64,000 bases of DNA, taken from NCBI GenBank assembly GCA_965216225.1, contig CBDCFF010000016.1, forward strand, positions 1-64,000, in the 5' to 3' direction. The first letter of the stretch is position 1, and every line of letters starts with the position of its first letter. Positions 23,701-32,033 of this stretch are shown in pieces. The stretch is from 3107 sp965216225. GTDB lineage: Bacteria; Pseudomonadota; Alphaproteobacteria; Rhodobacterales; Rhodobacteraceae. Under the pieces are notes generated by a model that saw only the letters and a list, made by a program, of their open reading frames with translations, had not been told where the DNA came from and made no database searches. A program made the position numbers and the translations under genes.

Positions 23701-24276
23701 TTATTTCCTTGGTTTTCCGGGCTTCCAGCGTTTTGCGAGACTGAGGACTTCGAGTTTGAGTTTGTCGGTTTCGGGCTGATTGGGATCGAAGGTGCCGCCA
23801 TACCAGTCTTTGAGATGATCGTGCTCTGGATGCTTTGGATCGGCCATGGCATCGAGGAACCCGTAGTAGCCAGGGAAGCCCCCGACGTCTTCGGGCGGGC
23901 ATTTACCGATGACCTCGATTAGTCTGGGATAGAGTTCGCCAGGGACGGGATCGGTGATCCTGCCGATCTTGATCCTGTGTTCCCAGTTGTCGCCAAAATC
24001 GTAGATGTAGTTGATCGTCTTTTTGCCGGTGTCCTCGATGACTTGGCCCAGAGTGGTTTTGTTGGCGGGCCGGTCCTCGCCGCCAAAATCGGGGTCCGCG
24101 ATACCCCATGTGGCGCGGGCTGCTTCGAACATGTAGAGATGCGAGTTGGTCCAGCCCATGGCCACCTGCAGTGTCAGGTGCAGCCGGTCCAGCCGGATAT
24201 CGGCAGGCACCTGCAGGGTGCGGGTGACAGCGGGCTCGATGTCTTGCAGGGTGACTTTGATCTCGATGATGCTCAT
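23701..24276 (-). CDS. pRiA4b ORF-3-family protein, IS66 passenger
   Basis: From ATG 24276 the protein has 191 residues. It reads IIEIKVTLQDIEPAVTRTLQ, then LHLTLQVAMGWTNSHLYMF, TINYIYDFGDNWEHRI and FPGYYGFLDAMADPKHPEH. This is the PRiA4_ORF3 family, of unknown biochemical function and often found beside IS66 transposases. The start overlaps the tnpC stop (ATGA), so it is translationally coupled and moves with the element. A longer in-frame start at 24348 inside tnpC is unlikely. Its role in transposition or regulation is not known. Confidence 0.88.
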   Translation of the reverse strand: MSIIEIKVTLQDIEPAVTRTLQVPADIRLDRLHLTLQVAMGWTNSHLYMFEAARATWGIADPDFGGEDRPANKTTLGQVIEDTGKKTINYIYDFGDNWEHRIKIGRITDPVPGELYPRLIEVIGKCPPEDVGGFPGYYGFLDAMADPKHPEHDHLKDWYGGTFDPNQPETDKLKLEVLSLAKRWKPGKPRK

Positions 24277-25799
24277 GCAGCGTCTTTCATGTGATGGTGG
24301 CTGCCCATGTTCCATGGCAGCAGGTCGTCGACCTTGGTGATCTTGCAATCCGGGATGCGGGCCAGAGTGTCGGCCAGCCAGCCCTGCGGATCAACGTTGT
24401 TCAGTTTGGCGGTTTCAATCAGCGTATAGGCGATGGCAGCGGCTTTGCCGCCTGCCGGTGATCCAACGAAGAGGTAGTTCTTGCGCCCCAAAGCAATACC
24501 TCTGATGGCCCGCTCGGCCGCATTATTGTCGATCTCGAGATGGCCATGTTCAAGGTATGGCCGGAGCCGTGGCAACCGGGTCAGCGCATAACGGATGGCC
24601 CCTGCAAGTGGCGATTTGCCAGAGATAGCGGGCAGTTGGGCACCCAGCCAATTGCCCAGGTCATCGAAGACGGGTCTGGCCTCGGCCTGCCGTATGGCGG
24701 TACGCTGATCCGGCGGCGATCCACGGGCCTCTTTCTCGATAGCGTAGAGCCCTGCTATCCGCTTGATCGCCTCTTCGGCGATGGCCGAGCCCTGGGCTTT
24801 ATGCACATCGACGAACTTGCGCCGGATGTGGGCCATGCAGGCGACCTCGCGGATGTCGCCAGAACGGTAGAGGTCGTTGAATCCGGAATAGCCGTCCGCA
24901 TGCATCCAGCCCTGGTATCTCTTCAAGTGATCCTTGGGATGCTGACCCCTGCGGTCCGGCGAGAACTGATACCAGGCAGCAGGCGGCGCCTCGCTGTCCC
25001 AGGGGCGCTCATCGCGTATGTAAGTCCATAGGCGGGCGGTCTGGGTTTTGCCTGCCCCGGGCGTTAGCATTTTGATCGGCGTATCATCGGCAAACAATGC
25101 CTGGCCTGCTTGCACATGTCGTCCGATGGCAACGGCCAGTGGCTCCAGTAGGGCCGTGGATTTGCCCACCCAATCGGCCAGCGTTGAGCGGTCAAGGTCA
25201 AGCCCGTCGCGCTCGAATATCTGGCTTTGCCGGTAGAGCGGCAGATGATCGGCATATTTGCTGACCAGAACATGGGCCAACAGTCCTGGTCCAGGACGCC
25301 CGCGCTCAATCGGGCGCGATGGCAGCTGTGCCTGGGTGAAGCTGTCGCAGCCCGAACAGGCAAAGCGGGGCCGGGTGATGCGGTTCACGATGAAGCGCCC
25401 CGGAACATATTCCAGTTCCTCGGTCACATCCTCGCCCAGGCGGCGCAGCTTGCCACCACAATCCGCACAGGCATCATCTCCGGTGGCCAGTTCGATGTGC
25501 TGGCGCGGTATATGATCCGGGATCGGGCGGCGCTTGGGTTTGTCTTTGGGCGGCTCCTCTTCAGGCAGGCGTAACCTGGCTGTCATCGCTGCCGTTGCAA
25601 TCTCACTGCTCTCCAGGGCCAGTTGCAGCTGCTCGATGCTCTCGGATTTGCTGCCAAACCTATGTGTGCGATGCCCGGATAACTGGTGCCTGAGCTTCTC
25701 GATCAACATCGCCTGAGACTTCACCTCGGCCAGCAGAAGCTGCGTGAAAGCACGCAACTCATCGGGGTCTTCCGGTAAGGCTCGGGCCACATCGATCAT
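24273..25799 (-). CDS. tnpC: IS66-c TnpC transposase
   Basis: The protein has 508 residues from ATG 25799 (MIDVARALPEDPDELRAF). It has an N-terminal coiled coil (LLAEVKSQAMLIEKLRHQL), then a Zn-binding CADCGGKLRRLGEDVTEEL and a core with FADDTPIKML, MHADGYSGFNDLYR and NNAAERAIRGIALGRKNYLF. Full length. Start chosen over the upstream ATG at 25820 because IS66-a and -b begin equivalently. Confidence 0.92.
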   Translation of the reverse strand: MIDVARALPEDPDELRAFTQLLLAEVKSQAMLIEKLRHQLSGHRTHRFGSKSESIEQLQLALESSEIATAAMTARLRLPEEEPPKDKPKRRPIPDHIPRQHIELATGDDACADCGGKLRRLGEDVTEELEYVPGRFIVNRITRPRFACSGCDSFTQAQLPSRPIERGRPGPGLLAHVLVSKYADHLPLYRQSQIFERDGLDLDRSTLADWVGKSTALLEPLAVAIGRHVQAGQALFADDTPIKMLTPGAGKTQTARLWTYIRDERPWDSEAPPAAWYQFSPDRRGQHPKDHLKRYQGWMHADGYSGFNDLYRSGDIREVACMAHIRRKFVDVHKAQGSAIAEEAIKRIAGLYAIEKEARGSPPDQRTAIRQAEARPVFDDLGNWLGAQLPAISGKSPLAGAIRYALTRLPRLRPYLEHGHLEIDNNAAERAIRGIALGRKNYLFVGSPAGGKAAAIAYTLIETAKLNNVDPQGWLADTLARIPDCKITKVDDLLPWNMGSHHHMKDAA

Positions 25800-25859
25800 G
25801 GCCAAAACCTGGCAAATCAACGGGCTTTAGGGAATCCCCAAATCACTGATCCGGCCAGA

Positions 25860-26207
25860 TTATCCCGCCTTCAATGGCCGCCATGTGCGCTGCGGAATAC
25901 GCCAGTCAATGCCCTCCAGAAGCATCGCCAACTGGGCCGGTGTCAATGCGACTTTGCCGTCTTTTGCAGAAGGCCAGACAAACCGGCCCTTCTCCAATCG
26001 CCTGGAGAACAGACAGGCCCCCTGACCGTCCCACCAAATGATCTTGATCAGATCGCCACGCCGTCCACGGAAAACGAACATGTGGCCGCAATAAGGGTTC
26101 TGCTTCAGCGTCTGTTCCGCCTGAGCCGCCAGCGTCGCAAACCCCCGGCGCATATCCGTTACCCCGGCAGCCAGCCACACCTTCGTGTTCGACGGTACCG
26201 GGATCAT
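25860..26207 (-). CDS. tnpB: IS66-c TnpB (IS66 Orf2)
   Basis: MIPVPSNTKVWLAAGVTDMR to IDWRIPQRTWRPLKAG, 115 residues. The upstream in-frame extension to 26282 overlaps tnpA and is not in the family, so ATG 26207 is used. Overlaps the tnpA stop by 4 bp. Confidence 0.9.
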   Translation of the reverse strand: MIPVPSNTKVWLAAGVTDMRRGFATLAAQAEQTLKQNPYCGHMFVFRGRRGDLIKIIWWDGQGACLFSRRLEKGRFVWPSAKDGKVALTPAQLAMLLEGIDWRIPQRTWRPLKAG

Positions 26208-26554
26208 CCGGACAAGCCACGGATCAGGCCGGCAAGGGCATCGGGACCGTAAGTCCCGCTGACACAAAGCCGGTGCCCGCAAACAAGATCAAACCCAATC
26301 CTGCCGCCTGCCACAACCGGCGGCGCGGCTTCATGCCGCACATCCGAAATTATCTCGACCGGCAGAAAGAAAACCTGCTTCTGTGTATCGCCATCAGGCG
26401 AAAACCGCCCATCCCTCAGCCACGTAAACACGAGATTGGCATTCACATCATACCGCCGCGCAACCTGACTAACCGAAATCCCCGGAACCCGCGTTTGCGC
26501 ACAGATCATCCGCTTCTCGTTATTGCTCCAGTTCCGGCGCTTCTTCCTGCCCAC
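26204..26554 (-). CDS. tnpA: IS66-c TnpA (HTH protein)
   Basis: The protein has 116 residues: MGRKKRRNWSNNEKRMICAQ, then VPGISVSQVARRYDVNANLV FTW, an HTH of the IS66 accessory type. First gene of the element, about 85 bp inside the terminus at 26640. Confidence 0.9.
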   Translation of the reverse strand: MGRKKRRNWSNNEKRMICAQTRVPGISVSQVARRYDVNANLVFTWLRDGRFSPDGDTQKQVFFLPVEIISDVRHEAAPPVVAGGRIGFDLVCGHRLCVSGTYGPDALAGLIRGLSG

Positions 26555-27117
26555 ATCTGACCTCGATAATGTCCATTAACGATCATGGACACTATCTGAC
26601 ATCTGCGGCCTCAGGCAGGGCAGCCAGACCAGACGCTTACCTTCAGTGAGACATGCGATATGCTTCAAAGAAGCCGGGTTCCATCATCAACGCCTTGGTT
26701 TCCCTGACGCCCAAGCTTTCTTCAATCATCAGTTCAAGCAACCGATCCATGTCCACGAGTTCGATTGCCGTCGCATTTTCGCGCGCCGCTTCTTCACGCG
26801 CTCCTTTGGTGAACATGCCCGTGGTCAGAAAAAAGCCGCGTTCGGCGCGCCCTGTGATTGCTCCGCGAAAGTCCCGAATCTTCTCTGGCCCGACATTTCC
26901 CTCATACCGCTTGCACTGAAACATCACCTTTGTGCGCACGAAGCGATTGATCGACAGGTGGCCTTCCCCGTCGATACTCTGGTCGCCTCTTTGGCCGGTG
27001 ACCTTGACATTTTCGAAACCGACATGTCGCAACAGGCGGGCGCAAAACTCTTCGAAGCCCTTGTCGCTCATACCGCGCAGAAGTTCGACGAGGCGTTCCT
27101 GTATTTCGTCCTGATTA

Positions 27118-27959
27118 GGGCCTGTTGAGATTCATCGTGAGTTGATGATAGCCGCGGCCAGATAGATCATGGAGGAGAAGCTCTGATCTGTTTTGCAGGC
27201 CCGCAACGCAATACGCTTGAATTCCTTGAGTTTCTGGAAGTAATTTTCGATCAGGTGTCGCCATTTGTAGCAGTGTTTGTCAAATTCCGGCGGAAACTTC
27301 CGGTTCGATCTGGGCGGAATGACTGGCACAATCCCCGACTTGTCCAGATTTTCGCGCAACCAGTCGGCATCAAACGCCCGATCCGCGAGGAGCATCTCGC
27401 ACGAAACACCCTCGATCAACTCGGATGTTTCGCTCAAATCGTGGGCTTGCCCAGGCATCAGGCGGAAGGAGACAAGATTGCCAAGTGCATCTGTCAGAGC
27501 CAGGATTTTGGTGGTAATTCCACCGCGAGAGCGCCCTATAGCCTGGCTTTGAGCCCCCCTTTTGCGCCCTGCCCGTGGCGGTGGACCTTCACGATTGTGC
27601 CGTCAATCATGACATACTCCATGTCAGGGTCATTTGAGACAGTGTCAAATATCCGTTTGAAAACATCGGCTTTTACCCAATGGCGGAAACGTTTGTAAAC
27701 GGTGTTCCAATTGCCAAAGCCGGATGGAAGATCACGCCAGGGCGCCCCGGTTCGAGCGATCCACAATACGGCTTCCAGAAAAAGACGGCTGTCACCGCCA
27801 GTGCGACCGGGATCGCGTTTCTTGCCAAAACAATGCGGTTCCATCAAAGCCCATTGCGCGTCATTGATAACAAAACGCTCGCTCAACATTTCATTCTCCC
27901 TTTTGGAAAGAATGAATCAGATGTCAGCGCAAATGAAAACCCCGAATCTCAACAGGCCC
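27118..27959 (-). mobile_element. IS5-family element IS5-a (842 bp), TA duplication
   Basis: Perfect 16-bp terminal repeats GGGCCTGTTGAGATTC at 27118 and inverted at 27959. Flanked by TA on both sides (27116-27117 and 27960-27961), matching the IS427-type short target duplication. Lies within mrr. Confidence 0.92.
27132..27889 (-). CDS. IS5-a transposase in two frames
   Basis: The first frame, ATG 27889, reads MLSERFVINDAQWALMEPHC to VMIDGTIVKVHRHGQGAKGG. The second frame reads QSQAIGRSRGGITTKILALT, then MLLADRAFDADWL and HLIENYFQKLKEF, ending INSR. Catalytic D, D and E are split across the frames. Two-frame transposases joined by ribosomal frameshifting are normal in the IS427 group, so this may be functional. 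A point indel cannot be excluded. Confidence 0.82.
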
Positions 27960-28294
27960 TAAGATAAGCCTTCTCGTCTGGCGCACTGATATCCTCACCT
28001 TCGACCGGCGAATGCGATTGCCCTTCTGCGGCCGTTTTGTCGCGGCGTGAGAAACCGTCATATACGCCCCTGTATAGTTGATATGCTTCATCGTGCGACA
28101 GGTTGACCTTGCGGCCCTGTTCGGTCAGCACCCACACACCGCGCTGTTCCGTGTCGATCAATCCGGCTTTGGCCAGATAAAAGCGAGTCCATGAAATCCG
28201 GTTTTCAAACTTCGACTGCCCGCCTTTCGTCGTGCCCTCTATCTCCGCTTCGGGAATGTCGTTGTGTTCGGCAATCCAGCCAAAGACTTCCCTA

Positions 28295-29340
28295 GAGTCC
28301 TTCACATTTTGACTGAAGCATAGCCTGTGTTTTCGAGGTAGTTTTGGCATTCCTGTTGTGTGATTGATCCGACGAGGCGTCCAACGTATCGCCAGGCCTC
28401 TTCACTGGTTCGTTTCCGAGCCATCCGCATCCAGTGTTTGATCTTGGCGAATGTCTGCTCGATCGGGTTCAGGTCTGGCGAGTATGGTGGCAGGAACCAC
28501 ACCCGCGCGCCTGCCGCCTTGATGGCATCGCGCACGGCTTTCGATTTATGGCAGCCGAGGTTGTCCATGATGACGATATCGCCGGGCTTCAGTGCAGGGA
28601 CAAGCAGTTGATCGATATAGGCACGGAAGGACTGCCCGTTGATCGGGCCGTCAAAGACACAGGGCGCCGTCAATTGATCGCAGCGCAAGGCAGCAATGAA
28701 CGTCATGGTGTTCCAGTGGCCATGGGGCGCAAAGCCGTGCAGGCGTTTGCCTTTTGGTCCCCAGCCGCGCAGCGGAGCCATGTTGGTCTTGATCCAGGTT
28801 TCATCAATGAAGACCAGCTTGCGCGGATCGAGTTGACGCATGACCCCCTTCCAGCGCTTTCGCCGGCGGGCCACATCGGCTCGGGCCCGCTCAAGGGCGA
28901 GCAGTGTTTTTTTTTGAAGCTCAGCCCCTCGCGGCGCATGAAGTGCCAGACCGCATTGTGGGACACCTTGACGCCCCGCTTCGCCAGCATGTCTTTCAGA
29001 CCATGCAGCGTCAGGTGCGGCGTGCGGTTGATCTGCTCCAGGATAAAATCACGGTGGGGTTCAAGGATAATCCTGCGGTGGCCACCCATCTTGCCAGGCG
29101 CCACGCTGCCAGTCTCGCGATATCGCTGGCGCCACTTGATCACCGAAGAAACAGCCACCGAGAAACGGGCAGCCACAACACGTGCCGTCTCGCCGGAAAC
29201 AACAGCTGCTACTGCACGCTCCCGAAGATCATTCGAATAGGGTTTTACCATGCATGCCGGCCTCCAGTCCCGGCACGCAGTTTGAATCACAATTCAACGA
29301 AAAACGGAATCCCGAGATTCAAACAAATGATGAACCGCTC
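28295..29340 (-). mobile_element. IS630-family element (1046 bp), TA duplication
   Basis: The left end GAGTCCTTCACATTTTGACTG and the inverted right end GAGCGGTTCATCATTTG are imperfect repeats. Both are flanked by TA (28293-28294, 29341-29342), the IS630/Tc1 target. Lies at the 5' part of mrr. IS481-C copy 2 begins 4 bp beyond. Confidence 0.82.
28302..29251 (-). CDS. IS630 transposase in two frames joined at an A9 run
   Basis: OrfA from ATG 29251 (MVKPYSNDLRERAVAAVVSG) has paired HTH domains to REGLSFKKKH. OrfB, one frame over, reads RRRKRWKGVMRQLDPRKLV, then FIDETWIKTN, IMDNLGCHKS and YSPDLNPIEQTFAKIK, giving the D, D, E triad. The join is a run of nine A in the mRNA (28907-28915). This suits programmed frameshifting or transcriptional slippage and is seen in related IS630 elements. 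Confidence 0.85.
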
Positions 29341-29344
29341 TAGC

Positions 29345-30403
29345 TGTTCCATCCCGTATGATCATATTTCCCCTCGGCGAACTGCCCTTTTCATGGCAAG
29401 GTCGGTTCTGTGGGACATTCGGGACGGGGTGCGACCATGGTGATCCAACTTCACAAGCAGGCTACAACGACGCCGAAGGTTCGGTCGGCCCTCCAGGCCA
29501 GTGATGCGTCTGCTTCCATCTTGGCGGAGCGATACGGGACGACCGAGCAGACTGTCTACAAATGGCGGCGCCGCGATGGCGTCGAGGATCGCAGCCACAC
29601 GCCACACCGGCTGCAAACCACGCTGACACCGGCGCAAGAGGCGGTTGCGGTGACCTTGCGCAGGACGCTGCTGGTATCACTCGACGACCTGCTGGCGGTG
29701 GTGCGAGAGTTCCTGAATCCGAATGCCTCGCGCTCTGGCCTGGACCGCTGCCTTCGTCGTCATGGTGTGGGAAACCTACGCGATCTGAAGGCCAAAGCAC
29801 CGAAGCCGAAGCACAGCGCCTTCAAGGCCTACGAGCCAGGATACATACACATCGACCTGAAATACCTACCGCAAATGGCCGATGAAACCTCGCGCCGCTA
29901 TCTTTTCGTGGCCATCGACCGGGCGACGCGTTGGGTCTTCATTCGTGTCTTCAAAGCCAGGACTGCCGCCAACGCCCGCCGCTTCCTGCGCGGTCTGGAA
30001 CGGGCCTGCCCGATTTGCATCCGCACTGTGTTGACCGATAACGGCAAGGAGTTCACCGACCGGCTGTTTGGTCTACGCAAACGCGCTGCAACCGGCGCGC
30101 ATGCGTTCGATGCGCTTTGCGCAGACCTTGATATCGACCACCGCTTGACCCCGCCGAAGTCGCCCCAAACCAACGGCATGGTCGAGAGGTTCAACGGCCG
30201 TATCGAGGAGGTGCTCCAAAGCCATCACTTCCGTTCCGGCGAAGACCTGGAGACAACGCTGCACCGCTATGTCTGGCTCTACAACCAGCAGTTTCCTCAG
30301 TCGGCATTGAGCACCAGAACGCCCTTGCAGGCCATGAAGGACTGGCACAAACTCAAGCCGGAACTGTTCAAAAAACAGCCATACTACCTTCCGGGATGTG
30401 ACA
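29345..30403 (+). mobile_element. IS481-C copy 2 (1059 bp)
   Basis: Ends TGTTCCATCCCG at 29345 and CGGGATGTGACA at 30403. Nearly identical to copy 1 and in the opposite orientation. Flanking hexamers tctagc and cttaaa both have a central TA but differ, so this copy has recombined or lost its original neighbour. Confidence 0.9.
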
Positions 30404-30408
30404 CTTAA
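29437..30408 (+). CDS. IS481-C transposase, copy 2
   Basis: Same protein as 7795-8766 apart from rare substitutions (e.g. RGLERA for RDLERA, GEDLET for GENLET). The stop TAA at 30406-30408 lies outside the element, in the flanking cttaaa. DDE residues intact. Confidence 0.9.
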   Translation: MVIQLHKQATTTPKVRSALQASDASASILAERYGTTEQTVYKWRRRDGVEDRSHTPHRLQTTLTPAQEAVAVTLRRTLLVSLDDLLAVVREFLNPNASRSGLDRCLRRHGVGNLRDLKAKAPKPKHSAFKAYEPGYIHIDLKYLPQMADETSRRYLFVAIDRATRWVFIRVFKARTAANARRFLRGLERACPICIRTVLTDNGKEFTDRLFGLRKRAATGAHAFDALCADLDIDHRLTPPKSPQTNGMVERFNGRIEEVLQSHHFRSGEDLETTLHRYVWLYNQQFPQSALSTRTPLQAMKDWHKLKPELFKKQPYYLPGCDT

Positions 30409-30468
30409 ACTTGTCTGTATACCGCCCTCGGCGACCGTTCCCTGCCATCATACGTGTCCGCTTATTTA
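30404..30468 (-). other. IS66-a-type terminal scrap
   Basis: Reverse complement of the IS66-a stretch from about 12102 to 12165: the first 15 or so codons of tnpA and its leader. Cut by IS481-C on the left and IS5-b on the right. Shows that another IS66-a-like copy once lay here. Confidence 0.8.
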
Positions 30469-31301
30469 GGGTCAGGACTCATAGCCAGAATATGACGGTT
30501 GCAGCGATGTATATGGCGGATTTGAATATATGTGCGCATCGGTCATAGCGCATCGCGATGCGCCTCCAATCCTTGAGTTTTGCGAACAGGTTTTCGACCT
30601 TGTGCCGCCTCTTGTACGTTTCGGCGCAGTGGGGGATGGTTTTGTTGCGGTTTTTCCTTGAAGGGATGCAAACCTCAATCTTCTGATCTTCAATGATTTT
30701 TCGAACCTTTGCGCTGTCGTAACCCCGATCCGCGATCAGAACCCTGGCCGCAGGCAGGTTGGGCAGCAAAACATCCGCGCCCTTGAAGTCGCTACGCTGA
30801 CCCGCCGTCAGATGCAGCCTGACAGGGCGACCCGCACCGTCTCCAACGACATGCAATTTCGTATTCAGCCCTCCCTTTGTACGCCCGATCAGGCGCGGCC
30901 CGGAGCCCCCTTTTTGAGGCTGGACGCCGTGCGATGTGCTTTGAGATGGGTTGCGTCAATCATGAGGGTGTCGGCGTCCGGGCCAGAGGGGTTGGCCAAT
31001 TCTTCGAAAATTCGCTCGAAAATACCTTTGCGGGACCAGCGCACAAACCGATTGTAGAGCGTTTTGTGAGGGCCGTATTCGACAGGCGCATCGCGCCAGC
31101 GTAGACCGTTGCGAATAATGAAAATAATACCACTCAACACACGACGGTCATCGACCCTGGGCTTGCCATGGGGCTTGGGAAAGAAGGGCTCAAGGCGCGC
31201 TGTTTGTGCCTCCGTCAGCCAGAAAGGATCGCTCATGTCACTACTCCGTTTTGCAGAACACTGATTCACACGTTCAAAACAAAGTCAATGGGTCCTGAGC
31301 C
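30469..31301 (-). mobile_element. IS5-family element IS5-b (833 bp), TA duplication
   Basis: Left GGGTCAGGACTCAT and inverted right GGCTCAGGACCCAT are imperfect terminal repeats. TA flanks both sides. Distinct from IS5-a in sequence but the same two-frame organisation. Left flank is IS66 scrap, right flank IS3 orfA. Confidence 0.85.
30479..31236 (-). CDS. IS5-b transposase in two frames
   Basis: First frame from 31236 (MSDPFWLTEAQTARLEPFFP) to LMIDATHLKAHRTASSLKKG. Second frame contains LHLTAGQRSDFKGADVLLPN, LIADRGYDSAKVR and VENLFAKLKDWRRIAMRYD, ending VIFWL. D, D and E are present across the frames, joined near the AAAAAGGGGG-type run at about 30910 that would permit a shift. Confidence 0.82.
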
Positions 31302-31906
31302 TAGGCGTTGGCATGTCGACACTGAACAAATGGATCACGGTGCATCGAGATACTGATGTGGTATCGCAGGAGGATTTGAGCCTCGCCCAAGAGAATGATC
31401 GGCTTCGACGCGAGAACCGGCTTCTCAAGGATGAGAGGGAGATTCTAAAAAAGGCCACCCGGTTCTTCGCGGGTCTGAAGCAATGAGGTTCAGGTTCGTA
31501 GAAGAACATATCGCCGACTTCCCAGCGAACCGGCTGTGCGATGTTGTGGGCGTCAGTTCGCGCGGCCTGCGAGCATTCCGCAGTCGTCCTGCCAGTCGCC
31601 GACAACGATCTGATCTGGTCACACTGGCGCATATCAAAGAACAGTCGCGTCTCAGCCTGGGCAGCTACGGGCGGCCCCGGATGACGGAAGAGTTGAAGGA
31701 GATCGGCCTGGATGTTGGCCACCGTCGCGTTGGCAGATTGATGCGTGAGAATGGCATATCTGTCGTAAGAACGCGCAAACACAAGGTGACAACGGATAGC
31801 GATCACAAGCTCAACATCGCGCCAAACCTGCTGGATCGTGACTTCTGCGCGAACAAGCCCAATCAAAAGTGGGCCGGCGACATCAGCTATGTCTGGACCC
31901 GCGAAG
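31302..31906 (+). pseudogene. IS3-family orfA 3' end and orfB 5' half
   Basis: OrfA tail: STLNKWITVHRDTDVVSQED, then LRRENRLLKDEREILKKAT, a leucine-zipper region, ending at 31485. OrfB from 31483 reads MRFRFVEEHIADFPANRLCD to NQKWAGDISYVWTRE with the first catalytic Asp. The frames meet at a CTAAAAAAGG slippery site, the classic IS3 frameshift. IS21 cuts orfB at 31906. The 3' portion of a similar orfB is at 18250-18530. Confidence 0.85.
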
Positions 31907-32033
31907 TGTAGCGCGACAATCAAGATGAGAAGTGCGCGTCAATCAGGATGAGAATCCTTGGTCGCGACGTTTGGGACGATGCCGGGCTTTTGTGCCGCGA
32001 TCAAGGGGTTTGTTTTTTGATTGTCGCGGAGCG

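Larger units (their letters stand above)
23679..26640 (-). mobile_element. IS66-family element IS66-c, complete, with 8-bp target duplication and passenger gene
   Basis: The termini are gtaagcgtccggtct at 23679 and, reversed from 26640, gtaagcgtctggtct. Perfect 8-bp direct repeats CTTCAGTG flank it (23671-23678 and 26641-26648). It carries tnpA, tnpB, tnpC and a fourth gene. All frames are open, so it may be active. The target is the 3' end of mrr. Confidence 0.93.
26643..28292 (-). pseudogene. mrr: Mrr-type restriction endonuclease, split by IS5-a and cut by IS630
   Basis: The C-terminal part 27115-26643 holds the Mrr catalytic domain. It reads GFEEFCARLLRHVGFENVKV, TGQRGDQSIDGEG and KVMFQCKRYEG with the D...QxK nuclease residues, ending YRMSH. 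The N-terminal part 28292-27962 reads REVFGWIAEHNDIPEAEIEG, then SWTRFYLAKAGLIDTEQRGV, the Mrr winged-helix domain. Removing IS5-a with one TA copy restores AYLNQDEIQERL in frame. The first codons beyond 28292 are lost behind IS630 and IS481-C. The stop codon lies inside the 8-bp duplication of IS66-c. Mrr enzymes cut modified DNA; this one cannot be made. Confidence 0.88.

Noticed and set aside
7800..30403. Composite transposon bounded by IS481-C copies
   Set aside because: Flanking hexamers differ on all four sides and the enclosed segment contains core housekeeping genes, so movement as one unit is not supported.
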